Assembly (NCBI GenBank): GCA_964058845.1
Contig: CAXKVR010000242.1
Coordinates: 1 to 64,000 of the forward strand
DNA from: Carex sylvatica
Lineage: Eukaryota > Streptophyta > Magnoliopsida > Poales > Cyperaceae
Length of the DNA: 64,000 bases
Direction of reading: 5' to 3'
This document shows positions 48,424-61,439 of this stretch, piece by piece. The notes under the pieces are model-generated. The model was given only the letters and a program-made list of their open reading frames with translations. It was not told the origin of the DNA and ran no database searches. The stretch's first letter is position 1. Each line of letters opens with the position of its first letter. The translations under genes were made by a program, and so were the position numbers.

Positions 48424-48713
48424 GAGCATCTTCAATCCAGCAATTAAAATTAATTGCTAAATAACAATTATGAAAATTTTAGAAATTAAGCAATTCACTC
48501 TTACATTGGTACAATCAACCAAACAATTAATAATTAAACACTTGCCCAATAAGAATTAAACATTTGACCAACTCATATTTAGAAAATGATTTCTTATTAA
48601 GCAATTCTTTCTAACAATTGCTAAATAAGCAATAGTCATAAAATCCAGCAATTACAAAAACAATTGACACATCAGCATAGGCAATCCATAAGCAATCACT
48701 GTTGGAGATGCTC
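48424..48713. mobile_element. Tourist-like (PIF/Harbinger) MITE, 290 bp
   Basis: Inverted ends GAGCATCTTCAATCCAGCAA and, reverse complemented, GAGCATCTCCAACAGTGATT are flanked by TAA on both sides (48421-48423 and 48714-48716). A three-base TAA/TTA duplication and GAGCATCTCCAAC ends are typical of plant PIF/Harbinger miniature elements. It sits directly after the LINE poly(A) tail. Confidence 0.85.
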
Positions 48714-48792
48714 TAAGGTATCTCAAATTTTGAAAATTGGATCCGCACAGTACAATCTATTTCGGCATGAATATTAAAGCGATGAGTAGAAC

Positions 48793-49154
48793 TAGGGTGT
48801 TCTTAAGTTTATCAAGGGATTTGGGTGAATTTAAGTCTAAAATTTGTCAAATTGGCTTTAAATAATGAATCTGAATCGTTGAAATCCGTATACTTTATGA
48901 GTGATGAGTCTAAAAATGAAAATTTTAAACATTCAAATTAATTTAGTATAAAGTCAAGCGGTCAAAATTTGAAGATTAATAAATTAATTTTAATGCATTT
49001 ATTTTTTGAAATTTTTTAACCACTTGACTCTATGTAAAATTATTATTTTTTACATGTAGACGCATTATTCGTAAAGTAGATGGATTTTGATGGTTTAGAT
49101 TTGTCATTTAAAACTGATTCGATAGATTTTAGACTTGAATTTAAAAACATCCTA
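48793..49154. mobile_element. Foldback MITE of a second family, 362 bp
   Basis: Left TAGGGTGTTCTTAAGTTTAT pairs with right AATTTAAAAACATCCTA. Inner pairs are TAAGTCTAAAATTTGTC with its partner GATAGATTTTAGACTTG, and AAGTCAAGCGG with CCACTTGACT. The core differs from the eleven-member family. No target duplication is clear. Confidence 0.7.
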
Positions 49155-50155
49155 ATTACTCTAAGAGCGTGTTTCAGACAAAAAGGAGGTGAAAGAAAAA
49201 AAAGAAAAAATTACTATGAGAAAGAGACGCTCACTCCAAACCGGTTCTATCTGGAGATTCCCTCCGAAACTCTTTCCTTCCCCATTAATAAGAAATTTAT
49301 CCTCGCTGTGGAGCACAGGCGATTCCATGCATTTCACATTTCCACGTCAGACCGGATTGGCCCGCATTCGAACGGTCTTTATACAAACTCAGATTTGAGT
49401 TACTTCTGGGATCCGAACTCACTAGAACTACATTAAATACTTTATACTTATCACGAGAGTTAGTTCCCTTAACTGGAGAGCCCGGTATAGGAACATATGA
49501 ACCCGCATGGAACAGTGATATGGTGTATATGGACCGCGTTTAGTCAATATTTTTATTCATTGAGTTCTTGCTGTTGACTAGTAGTTCTAGTAGTTCGGTT
49601 TGTCTCTTGCTTCGCCTTCATGCCTACTCTTCTTCTTTCTACCCCTCTCACTCGCTTAATTTTTTATCTTCTCTTCTTCGTTTCGTCATTGCTGAACTCA
49701 GTTTAAGTGCTTCGTGTATTGTTTTCGTCTTTGCTTTGGGGATAAAGTCGGTTTTTTTACCTTGTTCCCAGTCGCTTTCCCCTTCCAACAATTTTTCTTC
49801 TAGTATATTCTCGCTTTGGTTCCGAACTTCAAATTTCTTGAACTGTTGGAGTTGTATTTAACTTAAAAATAATGTTCCACCATATTACAGGCTTTGTTTT
49901 GGGATTCTTTTAGAACTCCTAATTCGCCCCCCCCCAACCAATGAATTTAAGTAAAAGGTCCAATCATTTCATGCGCCTAATTGGTAACAATCGAACTCCA
50001 ATTTCCATCCTCGAACGATTTAACAGGTCATTACCATGTCAATTTCCTTTCCTGCCGGAAAGCTAGTGTGATTTTAGTTTCACCTGTAATCAATTCATCT
50101 TAGTCCTGTAAATACCCATGAATGCAACCTCCATAGGATTCATGCCAACTCAATA
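49155..50155. other. Upstream region of the lipase gene
   Basis: There is no recognisable protein. Two frames of 118 and 97 codons (49080-49436 and 49568-49861) lack domains and overlap repeat-derived or pyrimidine-rich sequence. The CT-rich stretch at 49580-49720 could be leader sequence of the downstream lipase, but no splice model is certain. Confidence 0.4.
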
Positions 50156-52536
50156 ATGTCACTAGCATGTTGTGTGCCAATACTGGAGTGTGTGTATTGT
50201 CTAGCGTGCATCAGGTGGGCATGGAAACGTTGCCTCCACTCAGGCAGCCATGACAGCGAGACCTGGGGCCTAGCAACAGCTGACGAGTTCAGGCCGGTCC
50301 CGCATTTCTGCCGCCTCATACTTTCAATTTATGAGGATGATTTAGACCACCCCCAGGTGAGCCTTATGACCTAATGATCTAGGTCTCTTGTTCTGGTACC
50401 ACACTGGTACGGGTGCCTACATACTAGTACAGTATTACAGTCATAATACTGACACTAAATGGTATCGTACCTTGTAAAATGACCTGACTGTACCAATTAA
50501 ACAGTCTATGCATGCTGTCACTTGGCAAAAGCTGTATGAGAAAGCTGCAACCCTTTCTAGTTTTCTCCCTATTTTTTTCTTCAAAACCTAATACCACTTC
50601 TATTTTCATAAAGTGGGCTCCACCAGGTGGGTACGGCATAAACCCGCAGTGGATCCACCACAGGCGATCGTATGAGCACGACCAAGGCGATGCACCGACA
50701 TACCTTGTGTATATAGACCATGAAAACCATGATGTGGCTCTTGTTATTAGAGGCATGAATATGGTAAATGAGAGCGATTACGCAGTTTTACTCGACAACC
50801 GATTAGGAGAGAGACAATTTGATGGTGGTTATGTGCATAATGGTTTGTTAAAAGTCGCCGAACAGGTGTTTGAATCAGAGTGTGAAACCTTGAAGGACAT
50901 TTTGGAGAGGCATAGTAACTATAGTTTGACTTTTGCGGGGCACTCGCTCGGATCCGGTGTGGCAGCCTTGCTTGCAATGGTGGCTGTGCAGAATAGAGCT
51001 AGACTGGGAAATTTGGAACGACAGAGGATAAGGTGCTTTTCTATTGCACCGGCTCGTTGTGTGTCTCTTAATCTGGCAGTTAGGTATGCTGATGTCATCA
51101 ACTCGGTGGTTCTCCAGGTAGTTTTTCTTTTCATTTTTTATCATGTGTCAGTTTCATTTTCTCTTCTACCATATTAAAATTTAAATATTTAATCAGGATG
51201 ATTTTTTGCCCCGCACTGCCACTCCTTTGGAGGACATATTCAAATCCTTTTTCTGGTAATAATTTTTTTTTTATGAAATTAATAATCGGTCATATTCTTT
51301 CAACAATAATTGAAGATCACAAAAAGGGTAAAATGAATACAAGAGAAATGCAAGTAAATGTTTTACAGACTGATATGGAACTAGTGGGGGTATATTTGTA
51401 CCCCAAAAAAATGTATTTATGGGAACAAATGCTTTGTAAAGAAATGTACACTGACTGCTGTTTACCAATGCCTAAATGTCAGTACCAAACAAGTCCAGTT
51501 CAGTAATTCAGCTTGAAAGATGGTATGATATCTGATATGTTAAGATATCATTATTTTCTACAGTTTGCCGTGCATATTATGTGTAAGATGCATGATCGAC
51601 ACTTGCATACCTGAAAATACCATGCTTAGAGATCCAAGAAGGCTTTATGCGCCGGGCCGATTATATCACATTGTTGAGAGAAGGCCATTCAGGTATTTCT
51701 TGCAACTAGGGTTTCATGAAATAGTCTTAGTCCTTTTTCTGCAAAAAAATTAACTGAGAATTTAAGTGGTTTACTGCCTTTTATTTTGCTTAGTTGTACC
51801 AGAATGTTAAATTGTATTGCAGATGCGGCAGATTTCCCCCAGTGGTCAAAACAGCTGTGCCAGTAGATGGGAGGTTTGAACGAATTGTTTTATCATGCAA
51901 TGCCACATCGGACCATGGTATTATTTGGATTGAGAGAGAAGCTAAAAGAGCCTTAGATGTAAGTGCACAAGGATCCATTTCTCTATCTCATTTGTTTAAA
52001 TATATTTTGAAATTGTAAGTCCTATTATTCAGTAAAAAGTTAAAACAGCATATATCCTTTAGAGGAATGATAAAGCTCCCCAATTCCATCCCTTATTTTC
52101 TTTAATATCTAAAAATTATCGTCATTCAAAGAAACATTCTATTTTAAAAGAAAAAAAAAATCCTTTTTGAAATGTGGTACACAATAAATTGCTAAAAATT
52201 TATTACAAGTTTTCTTATGCTTATGCTATGTAAAAGTGACACACTAAAACAAAATGTTCACCCAATCAGATAATGCTTGAGAAGGAGAAGACAATGGAGA
52301 TACCGCCTAGTCAAAGAATGGATCAAGAGAGAAGAGCCCATGCCGAAGAGCAACAGGTTGCAATACAGAGAGTAGCCGACTTATCCATGCCGGATGCCTA
52401 CTCCACGTCTAGATACGGTACTTTCGAGGACCACTCTATATGCGTGGAGAGAGAGGGAACCTCTACAACATGGGACAAATTTATTACAAAAGCTTTCGAG
52501 ACCGACGAATCCGGAAAATTGGTGCCTAGGAAATGA
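50156..52536 (+). CDS. Class-3 lipase (diacylglycerol lipase-like), six exons
   Basis: Exons 50156-50356, 50614-51117, 51197-51255, 51564-51692, 51823-51958 and 52270-52536 join in frame to 431 aa. The Cys-rich hydrophobic N-terminus (MSLACCVPILECVYCLACIR) suggests membrane attachment. The lipase core has WAPPGGYGINP, YLVYIDHENHDVALVIRG and the nucleophile elbow FAGHSLGSG with Ser178. A likely catalytic Asp is in DDFLPR (236-237) and a likely His in LYHIVERR (290). A Cys cluster at 255-265 (CLPCILCVRC) may be lipid-modified. Plant relatives are annotated as alpha/beta-hydrolase or lipase class 3 proteins, sometimes under the older name calmodulin-binding heat-shock protein. The expected reaction is hydrolysis of acylglycerols at a membrane. 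The start is the first ATG that gives the conserved N-terminus. Confidence 0.93.
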
Positions 52537-53550
52537 GCTTAGAGATAATTTTTCGTGTGTAAATCTATTAAATTTTGGGACCAATGTATTTGTGGGTGTT
52601 TATGTTTTGCTTGGTCATTAAAAGTGCTGCAGTGATAGATTTAAGCCAATTTCCTTCTTTATTCTTTCATGTTTTTGCAGGGCATTTGGATTTTTGTTGA
52701 TCAATTTGGGATAATAGTATCTCCAAATAAACTTCTGTCCTAAGCAATAAAAGAATTAATTAGGGCCCCACTCTGTTGAAACAAAATTAATTTGATGTTA
52801 TCCTTTTTGAAATGTAATAACAAAAATGTTTCTCCTGTTTGATATTAGTTATAGTTTCTCCTGATTGTTGATGCCGTGACTCATGATCAATCCATAACCT
52901 AAGGATTGACTAACCAGAATCTGATCTAAATCAATCTGATTTCGTTTAATGTACTCGAAAAAAACATAAATTTACTAAATTTAGTGGGTCCCATATTTTT
53001 GGTGGGCTACCTCACTCTCTCACTACGTGCTAACCATATAAAAATCTAGCACTTGTAGAATCATTCTGTTTATAGTTTGTCATATTTTAAGAATTTAATT
53101 GTTGGTAGTTTATCATATTTTAAAGAATTTTTCATTGAGGAATTTTCTTGTTGGTAATGGAAACTGATTAAATTTTGCCATTTTTAATAAGAAAAAACTA
53201 CTTGTTATTGGAATGTAATACAGATAACAATGATGTTACCGTTTCTAGATCATGGGAGGCATGATTTGCTCTGAAGAAATTCAAGGGCCCATCCTATTAA
53301 ACCATTACAGAAACCACAATGGCTTTAATTTTCTTTGTAAATAGAAGATGAAGTAGCACGCAAAGGGCGCCGTGCATATACATGCAAACGCTGGTATCAA
53401 GGAGTTTCAAAAAGAGAATTTAAAACCGGTAAGAGCAATTTATTGATCAAGGTTTAGAGCTAGAGCACTTTTGTTTTCAATCATAATAATTAAAAAGCCT
53501 ATTTTTATTTGTAATTTAGAATTTAAGGTATTTTCTCATAAGAAGCCATT
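52537..53550. other. Between lipase and RopGEF, no gene seen
   Basis: This holds the lipase 3' flank and the upstream region of the first RopGEF. The sequence is AT-rich with one GTGCATATACATGCAAAC stretch near 53371. No exon or bordered element is recognised. Confidence 0.5.
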
Positions 53551-56500
53551 ATGGCGAGGATGATGGGTAGCCCGATGAGGAGAGACGACATCTCGATTGC
53601 TTATTCTCATCCATCTCCGGGATATGGCTCGTCCCACTATTCTCGTACTTATTCAAATCTTTCATCATCTTCCCATGCTGATGAGGAAGAGAGCAGTAAT
53701 CCCGACTCAACCCCGCCTCCACGTACCGCCTCAAGATTTGCTCCTCGGCCACCTTCTTCACCTTGTCTTAATAAACTTAGTATGAAGAAAAACGTAAACG
53801 TGACGGCTGCACATGTCAACCCTGAAGATGAAGGTATGTTGCACAGGTATAGGAATATTGTTGATGCCAAAGCATTTTGTGGTAACAGTGTCAAGTGCTT
53901 CATCACAAATATTATTTTTTCTATTTTTAATATGAACATAATATTAAGGGAGAAATACTTATACCAAAACAATATCAAGCTTTTGATTGGAAAACAGGAG
54001 GCGAAAATCAGCATTTACATATATCTAAGGTCGAAATTAGGCATAATAAGTTCGGTACTTTTTCTAGGAAAAAAGACAAGGTTCTGTTAATATTGAAAAC
54101 AAATTGATAAAATACTATTTACTTTTCAAATTTTAATCAGAATTGGAGCTAATGAAAGATAAATACACAAAGCTTCTTCTTGGCGAAGATATGTCAGGAG
54201 GTGGAAAAGGCGTTTGCAGTGCTGTTGCCATATCAAATGCAATCACTAATCTTTTTGGTAAGCTCCTTTTGTTTTACTTGTTTTTAAAAGAAGTTTCCTA
54301 CATTTCAGTGCTAAACTAAAACCTAAACACAAAGATATAGAAGATGAAATGAATATGCTCTGGATGAGATAAGAGGGAGAATCATTGTTGGAGTGATACT
54401 TGAAGTAAATTAGTTGTATGTAGTTGTTTCTTTACCATGTTTTTTGTTTTGTTTTTTGAAACCTTTGTTTCTTTACCATTAAAGAGAAAATTTTACCAAT
54501 CTAGAAATCACAACAATTTTACCTATCTAGAATTTTATTTTAAATGATTTTCTTTGCAGTTTTGAATGTAATTCAGTGAGGTCATACAACACTCGTTTTA
54601 TTACATCTAAAAGGATGGATTTGGTAAATAGTTGAAAATGAACTCTTCACAATTCTGGAAAAATTAAAAATTTGGAGCTTTGCATCAGGAAAAATTAATT
54701 CAGAGAAAGCCATATATATTTTGCAAATTCATGTGCGGGACTAACATCTCATTTCTCCCAATATTAAAATTGTTTCAATTTTGTTTTGTGTTTGTTATAG
54801 CTACAATTTTTGGGACATGCCACAAACTGGAGCCATTGTCACCAGAGAAAAAGTCAATGTGGAGAAGGGAGATGGATTGTTTTCTCTCGATTTGTGATTT
54901 CATCACCGATCCTTCGCCTATTGATGAAACAATACCTGAGGTTAAAAAATAAGCAACCATACTGCAAATTTTATTATTTGCGTTTTTCATTCTTTAAGAT
55001 CACGTAAAGATAGAAAAATGAATTGCAATTTATGAACTGAGTATGCAATGCATATCATTCTAATGTGCTATAAATACCGATGAAACAGAAATAAGAGAGA
55101 GAAAAAAAGATCCTCCATATATATATATATATGAGTAAGGCTAGGGTGCTATGGGTTGCATAGAGGACTACGGTGCTACGGTTCAATATTCGAGTTTTTA
55201 AAATCCTAACGGTCGATCCAAACCGTTCATCTTGTTCTCCATATTAATATGTGTTTGGAGACCAAATTTTACATTTTTTGAAATTTTTTTACTATTTTTT
55301 TAGATAGTTAGAAAATCAAATATCTGAATGATGCAGAATTTTTTAGATCAAGTGATTTTCTACCTATCTAAAGAAATAGTAAAAAATAGAAATTCACATG
55401 ATATATTCGATATGAGTTATTGGTGCAGTTTTTCGCTCATCCTTTTTATGATGGCACATTGATAAATATTTGGTTCACATTTTTTTTTTTTGACAATTTT
55501 TATTATTCAGGCAGATACAGCACAACCTAGAATGGATATTGTGATGAACCTCCCGGCACTAGAGAAGCTCGAGAACATGCTACTCGTATGATATCTACAT
55601 CTATTTATCAAATTACTGTTGTGGTGGTCCTACAAGCCTGAGAATTACTAGTATATTCTGGTTATCAATGAATCTTTTATCAATTATCGCAACGGAAATG
55701 ACCAAATCATACTATATGGTACTAGGAGAATAAACAGAATCTGTTCAATTACCCGATACAATATGTATTTCCTTGGAAATTATCAACATGATGCTATCAA
55801 TATGTACTTAATATGTTTGATCAAATAAAATACACCTTTCAGGAATTGTTGGACAGTTTTGATGGCACTGATTTCTGGTATGGAGATCCGAGGAACGATT
55901 CATTTAAAAGTACCAAGTCATTCAGCCGCTCAGAGGACAAGTGGTGGGTCCCAGTCCCTTGCTTGCCAGATAACGGTCTCTCTATACTTGCAAGCAAGGA
56001 GCTACAAAAGAAGCGAGACTGTGCAAATCAAATACACAAGGCAGCCATGGCAATAAATAACGACATTCTGGCCGAAATGGAGGTTCCCGAGTCATACATA
56101 ACAACTCTTCCCAAGGTATGTTGTAAGCCTTCTAAGCTACAATAATTGGTCGAAACTGTCATTGCTTAATCATTAAAAAATAATTTAATACAAATATAGA
56201 CAATGAGTTACAATATACATGAAGAAACTTTTTTAGATGAAGCGGGTGTCGGGGTGTGTGTGTGCTGAGACAGTATATTTCTGTGGGCTTTTAGCAAGAG
56301 GAAATATATAATGCTAATATGAGTGAGGCTATGGTACTTTGCATAGCACGGATTGGTCTGTACTATGGATCAATATTTTCGCTTTCAAAGTTCAAATGGT
56401 CGATCTGAATTGTTCAATATGATCTCCATATGAAAATGTACTTATAGATCAAATTTTACATTTTTTACAATTTTTATACTAATTTTTAGATGGGAAGAAA

Positions 56501-57961
56501 TTACTTTATCTAAAAATTGTAGACCATTCAAATGTAATGATTTTCTACCTATCTAAACAAATAGCAAAAAAATTAAAAAAAATGCAAAATTTAGTATGTA
56601 AGCACATTTTCATATGGAGATCATATTGAACAGTTAGATCGATTATTTGAACTTTAGAAACAAAGATATTGATCTATAGCAAGGAGCAATTCGCACTATG
56701 CATAGTACCATAGCCTCATTTTAATGAAACGGGCCAATAAATAATTTTATAGAAAAAATACATGAACAATCTAATCAGCACCCTTTTATTTATTTTTTTT
56801 TTGAGTCAGAGCGGCCGTTTGAGTGTAGGAGACGACATATACTATCACATGCAGACTACAGACCAGTTCTCAGCAGAAACAGTGCTGAGTAGCCTCCACA
56901 TATCATCAGAGCATGAGGCCTTGGAAATTGCTGACAAGGTGGAGGCGGCACTTTACATTTGGAAGCGCAAGGTAAGCATAAGCCATAACAGGGCGGCATG
57001 GGACATGAGATCGGATTTGGCTAATGATGGAGACAAAAATGTGGTTTTATCGAGTAGAGCCAAGAGCTTGCTGTTGTGTTTGAAGGAACAGTACCCAAGT
57101 TTATCTCAGACAACTCTTGATACCAGCAAGTTGCACTATAACAAGGTATAATATAACAGGGTTTTCTGTGCTTCCATTTGGTATGGTATCAAAACCTGTA
57201 AAACCGAACAAATTGCATGTGCCCATAAAAATATATATTAAATAATGGAACAGAAAAAAAGAGAGGTTAATTAACAGTAAAAATTTTATTGCAATTGCCC
57301 AATTTGGTATAAAAGTTGATCATTCGATTACTGAACCTGATTACTCTCTTTATAAATTATTAGACTATGATACTGTGCATAGAACAGATTGGTTTGTACT
57401 ATGGATCTATATCTTTGTTTTTAAAGTCCAAAGAGTCAATCTTAACCGTTTAACATGATCTCCATATGAAAATGTACTTGAAGACTAAAATTTTACAATT
57501 TTGTTTACTATTTATTTAGATAGTTAGAAAATCAATACTTTTGAATGATCTAAAATCTTTATATCAAGTGATTTTTTGCCTATCTAAAAAAATAGTAAAA
57601 AGATTCTATTTTTTAAAATTTTGATCTACAAGTACATTTTTATATGGAGAAAATGTTGAACAGTCCAGATAAACTGTTTAAGCTCCTAAAATGAAGATAT
57701 TGATCCATAGTATGGACCAATATGTATACGCTATACATAGTAACATAGCCTCTCTTATTATATGTACAGTTATCTTAATTAAATAATTGTTACTAATCTG
57801 TTGATAATTGATTTGTTTTACAGGATGTTGGAAAAGCAATTTTAGAAAGCTATTCAAGAATTCTAGAAAGTTTGGCGTATAACATTGTTTCATGGATTGA
57901 TGATGTTCTTGGAGCAAATGATTCCATAAGAAACTCAGTCAGCTATTCATATACTATTTAA
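53551..57961 (+). CDS. ROPGEF: PRONE-type Rop guanine nucleotide exchange factor, copy 1
   Basis: Exons 53551-53833, 54141-54257, 54801-54940, 55511-55585, 55843-56115, 56810-57145 and 57824-57961 join in frame to 453 aa. The Ser/Pro-rich N-terminus (residues 1-94) is variable in the family. The catalytic PRONE domain runs from about 95 to 440: [20 protein letters not shown], then [20 protein letters not shown], then [49 protein letters not shown] and the C-terminal [25 protein letters not shown] proteins load GTP onto plant Rho (Rop) GTPases and control polar growth from the plasma membrane. The C-terminal tail is very short (about 15 residues), so the long regulatory tail of some RopGEFs is missing. 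Three foldback elements lie in introns 3, 5 and 6. A related gene in the same direction starts at 62655. Confidence 0.95.
55133..55390. mobile_element. Foldback element 8, right half lost, in RopGEF intron 3
   Basis: After a TA run, the left tip GAGTAAGGCTAGGGTGC and the core (GGTCGATCCAAACCGTTCA, CTCCATATTAATATGTG) are present through the loop. The partner of the left arm is missing beyond about 55390. Its tip matches element 2. Confidence 0.85.
56321..56718. mobile_element. Foldback element 9, in RopGEF intron 5
   Basis: Tips GAGTGAGGCTATGGTAC and GTACCATAGCCTCA are inverted and the family core fills both arms. The flanks do not give a clear 9-bp match. Its tip belongs with elements 5, 7 and 10. 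Confidence 0.85.
57363..57753. mobile_element. Foldback element 10, in RopGEF intron 6
   Basis: Outer arms GACTATGATACTGTGCAT and ATACATAGTAACATAGCCTC pair imperfectly. The core blocks AACCGTTTAACATGATCTCC and TAGATAGTTAGAAAATCA and their partners are present. The ends are eroded, so the borders are approximate. Confidence 0.8.
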
Positions 57962-60162
57962 AGCAATAAATATCAATGCTAGGTTTTTCCTATAATTTTG
58001 GAACTAAAACTAACTTGCAACCGAGGGGATTATAATGTGCATAATGAACAAAATTAATTCCATTATTTTTTGTAATGTCAAGTGTTTCAGGGGATTCCAT
58101 TTGTAATAATCAATGAAGTTTTTAATCCCCTCAATTTTGTGCAAGGTTGTTTAAGGATGTTAAAATGGTTCTATAAACCTCAATTGCAACAGTTTTATTT
58201 TCCAAATTGTATGACCTTTCACTGCATTTTTTTTTTCTAACAAATGCATAGATCAGAATGCGAGTTAAATATGTAAAATAATTATTTTTGAAATTGGTCT
58301 TTTCTGTAAATTTGAATTTTTTTTGTTCTTTAATGCATAAAGGATTACATTTCCCTCAGGAAAAGCCTGATTTTTATAAATTGGGAATCCTTTAGTTTAA
58401 TATTCTTATTTCTGAATTTATGTGAAGTTCATATGTAGTCAATTTCACACCTGATAACCATTCAATTGCTCGTGTAAATTTTTTATTGTAAGAAGTATTT
58501 AATTCATAATTATTTTTTAGAGAAATAATTAGAATACTTTCAATATATGAGGACTTATTGTGATCACCACTATTTTAATGCATTATAGTAATATTTCAAT
58601 TTGTCGACTAAATGACTTACAGTGACAATAAATGGTGAAAATCAAAGTTTCTTAGCAACAATAACCTTTTTGTTACAAACTATGTACTCATAGTCGCATA
58701 ATATACTAAAATTGTTTAGTTGTGACATGTGATGACTTATTATATTTGAACAAAATATTATATTTGTGAAAGTACAAAGATGCTCACAATTTGCATTACT
58801 AACAGTGACAACCTGTTCTTTTTGTCTACGCTCTTCTCTAGTTTAAGGTGTTAACAATAATTTGGTATTTGGTATTGCATATTATTAATTTTATCCTCTT
58901 TCTTTTACTGCAACTCGTTTGTTTGTTTTAATAAATTTAAAATAATTCTAACATATTTCAATATATGTATATAAAATTTAAGAATATATTGTTTAAAATT
59001 ATATAATATAAATTATAGATGTTATCTTCAATATTTAGACATGGCGTATTAATAGAATTGGTCATTTTTAATAGACATCGTTACCTTTTTTTTTTAAGAA
59101 TGAAATGAAGCCATGAAGGCCAAAGATATCACATCACCCCAATGCAATGTCTTAGCTACTATAGTAGTTATAAAAATAAATATTAAAATTTATTGTTACA
59201 TAATTTATATTATTTGATGAAATATTAAACAAACATGACATATAAATCATCCGATTAAGATAGATAAGGAAATAATAAAATTGGATGGATAAAACCATAA
59301 ATGATGTGGCATAGCTAGAAAACTTGAAGACTTAAACTCATTTTACCTATTGCAAGTTTCAAGTAAACTCAAATTTAATAAAATATTACTTAAATAATTA
59401 ATAAAAAAACATCTTTTAATGTTTTAATTGGAATGATATCTTTTTATGATATAAAAATAAATTCTGAAAAAAAGGTAAAGACATCTTTACCGGTTCTCAT
59501 TGCTTTTTATGAGCTTACGGAGTTGTTGACTTGTTGATGACATCATATATATATATCATATTATAAAAATTGAATGCATGTACTCAAAACTATAGAAAAA
59601 TTTAATAGTCTACATTTTGCCTTTTAATTTTAAAAATAAGATATTAGCTGACATGACATTTTTTGTGAGAATATATACTTACAAATTCATAATTTGTACT
59701 AGCATAATAACGATGACCGTCAGCTGATAATTAATCAGAAATGTATTATATACAGTGAAAAAAAAAACGTTACATGAGGTGACTAATATTTCATAATTTG
59801 ATTACATTATGTGATAAAAAATTATGTGACATGACTAAAATAATCAAAGACAGTCATGTCACAAGAATAAATTATAAATTAATTGTAATAAGAAAATAGT
59901 ATTAAAAAAAATAATTTCTTAACGTGTCATGTGACATAATCAGATTAGTTAATTTATGTAACATGTCATGATATGTTTTTCTTTTATCAAAAAAGAATAC
60001 ATCACGTACCACATGAATCACGTCATATTACCATGTATCAAGAGTGTGATAGAATCCGTAATATTGACATGACTAATTTTCTTAACTATTTATACTGCTC
60101 AGAATGCTCTGATTCCGCTGTCAATATAATTGCAACAGTACCAGTTTATAAACTAGTCGAGT
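57962..60162. other. Between the two RopGEF genes, no gene seen
   Basis: AT-rich DNA with several inverted short motifs of the type GTGACATGAC and GTCATGTCAC (59820-59870) and CATGTCATG near 59960. I see no exon and no element with clear ends. Confidence 0.5.
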
Positions 60163-60439
60163 CAAAGCAAGCGGTCATTTTTATTAATATCCTAAAAAAA
60201 ATATATAATTTTAAAGATACATCCGCATTAATTTTTCTATCAAAATTGCCCCGACTGCCAGGCCCACGGGCGGCCCAATCCCCTAGCGGACCGCCCGTGA
60301 CAGGGGCACCCCACTAGAGACCAGACCGCCTCTGGTCCGGGCGGTCCACTTTTTTTTTTTTTTAAGAGATCTAATATGTATATATATAATATAATATAAT
60401 ATAATATAATATATGTATATATATAATGAGATAGGCTAA

Positions 60440-60680
60440 TATACAATCGATTGTTCCTAGCCTCCCGTGCAACCAAGTCGTTTTCCGATTTTTAAAGTCC
60501 AAATGATCGATCCAAACCGTTAGATGTCATCTCCATATTAAAATGTGCTAGGAGACCAAATTTTACATTTTTTGGAATTTTTTACTATTTATTAAGCCAC
60601 TTTGAAAATCGCTGATCCAACGGTGGCTTACCAAACAGTAAAAACCAGAAGTTACCATTGGATCAGCGATTTTCGGATCT
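60440..60680. mobile_element. Foldback element 11, left arm and loop only, nested
   Basis: The left arm has ATCGATCCAAACCGTTAGA, CTCCATATTAAAATGTGC and ACCAAATTTTACATTTTTTG. The loop has GATCCAACGGTGGCTTACC with an inverted partner up to about 60675. The right arm is absent. The loop matches element 3. It lies inside the Mutator-type element at 60172-61614. Confidence 0.75.
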
Positions 60681-60926
60681 GTCTTGTCCTCTCCTTTCCG
60701 AAAAGTGGTCATACGCGCAAATCCGACTTTCCTAGCCAAAGTTATGGATATTTAAAGTTTCTTCGAAAGTTGAACTTTGAAAATTCATAACTAACAATAG
60801 AAAAATCCAAATAAATTAAAATTTGTGTCAATTATGTGTATTTTTGAATGCTCTACGTTCTGGTGTAATCACTTTACCATTTGGTCCTTGTATCAATCCA
60901 GACTTGCTGATTTACTAGCAGAGGTC

Positions 60927-61025
60927 AAATGCCGCCGCATGCGCCGCAAATGCCGCCGCATGCGCCGCAAATGCCGCCGCATGCGCCGCAAATGCCGCCG
61001 CATGCGCCGCAAATGCCGCCGCATG
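60927..61025. repeat. 21-bp GC-rich tandem repeat, about 4.7 units
   Basis: The unit begins AAATGCCGCCGCATGCGCCG (plus a final C) and repeats perfectly in phase from 60927. Each unit is nearly self-complementary around GCATGC and could form strong hairpins. Read as protein it gives a CRRMRRK repeat, but no gene context supports translation. It sits in the interior of a Mutator-like element and is followed by TA/TG-rich microsatellite (61026-61170). Confidence 0.9.
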
Positions 61026-61408
61026 GGCTATGTATATATTATACATATGTATAATATATGTATATGCATATATATGTATATATATGTATAATATATGTAT
61101 ATGTATATATATGTATATCTATATGTATATGTATGTATATGTATGTATATGTATGTATATGTATATGTATATCATTGAGACAATCTAACTATATTTTCTG
61201 GTATATATTTGAATTAATGTCAAATTCTTAATTAGTGTTATTTTTAGACTTGTGATATCCAACTAACAAATCAAATCAATCAAAGTTATAAAGAGTTACG
61301 ACATCACTTCATAAATATATCAAATGTCTTTTTTTTTTTTATACACCCTAAACAAGAAAAAAATGTATTCACAAAATTATTTAAATAAAAAATATTAATA
61401 TCTCTCCC

Positions 61409-61439
<31 letters not shown>

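Noticed and set aside
49080..49861. Two frames upstream of the lipase
   Set aside because: The first overlaps the end of a foldback MITE and the second is a pyrimidine-rich leader-like region. Neither has family features.
60825..61091. Arg/Cys-rich repeat protein (CRRMRRK)
   Set aside because: It is translation of a 21-bp tandem repeat inside a non-coding Mutator-type element. There is no conserved start, splice or domain.
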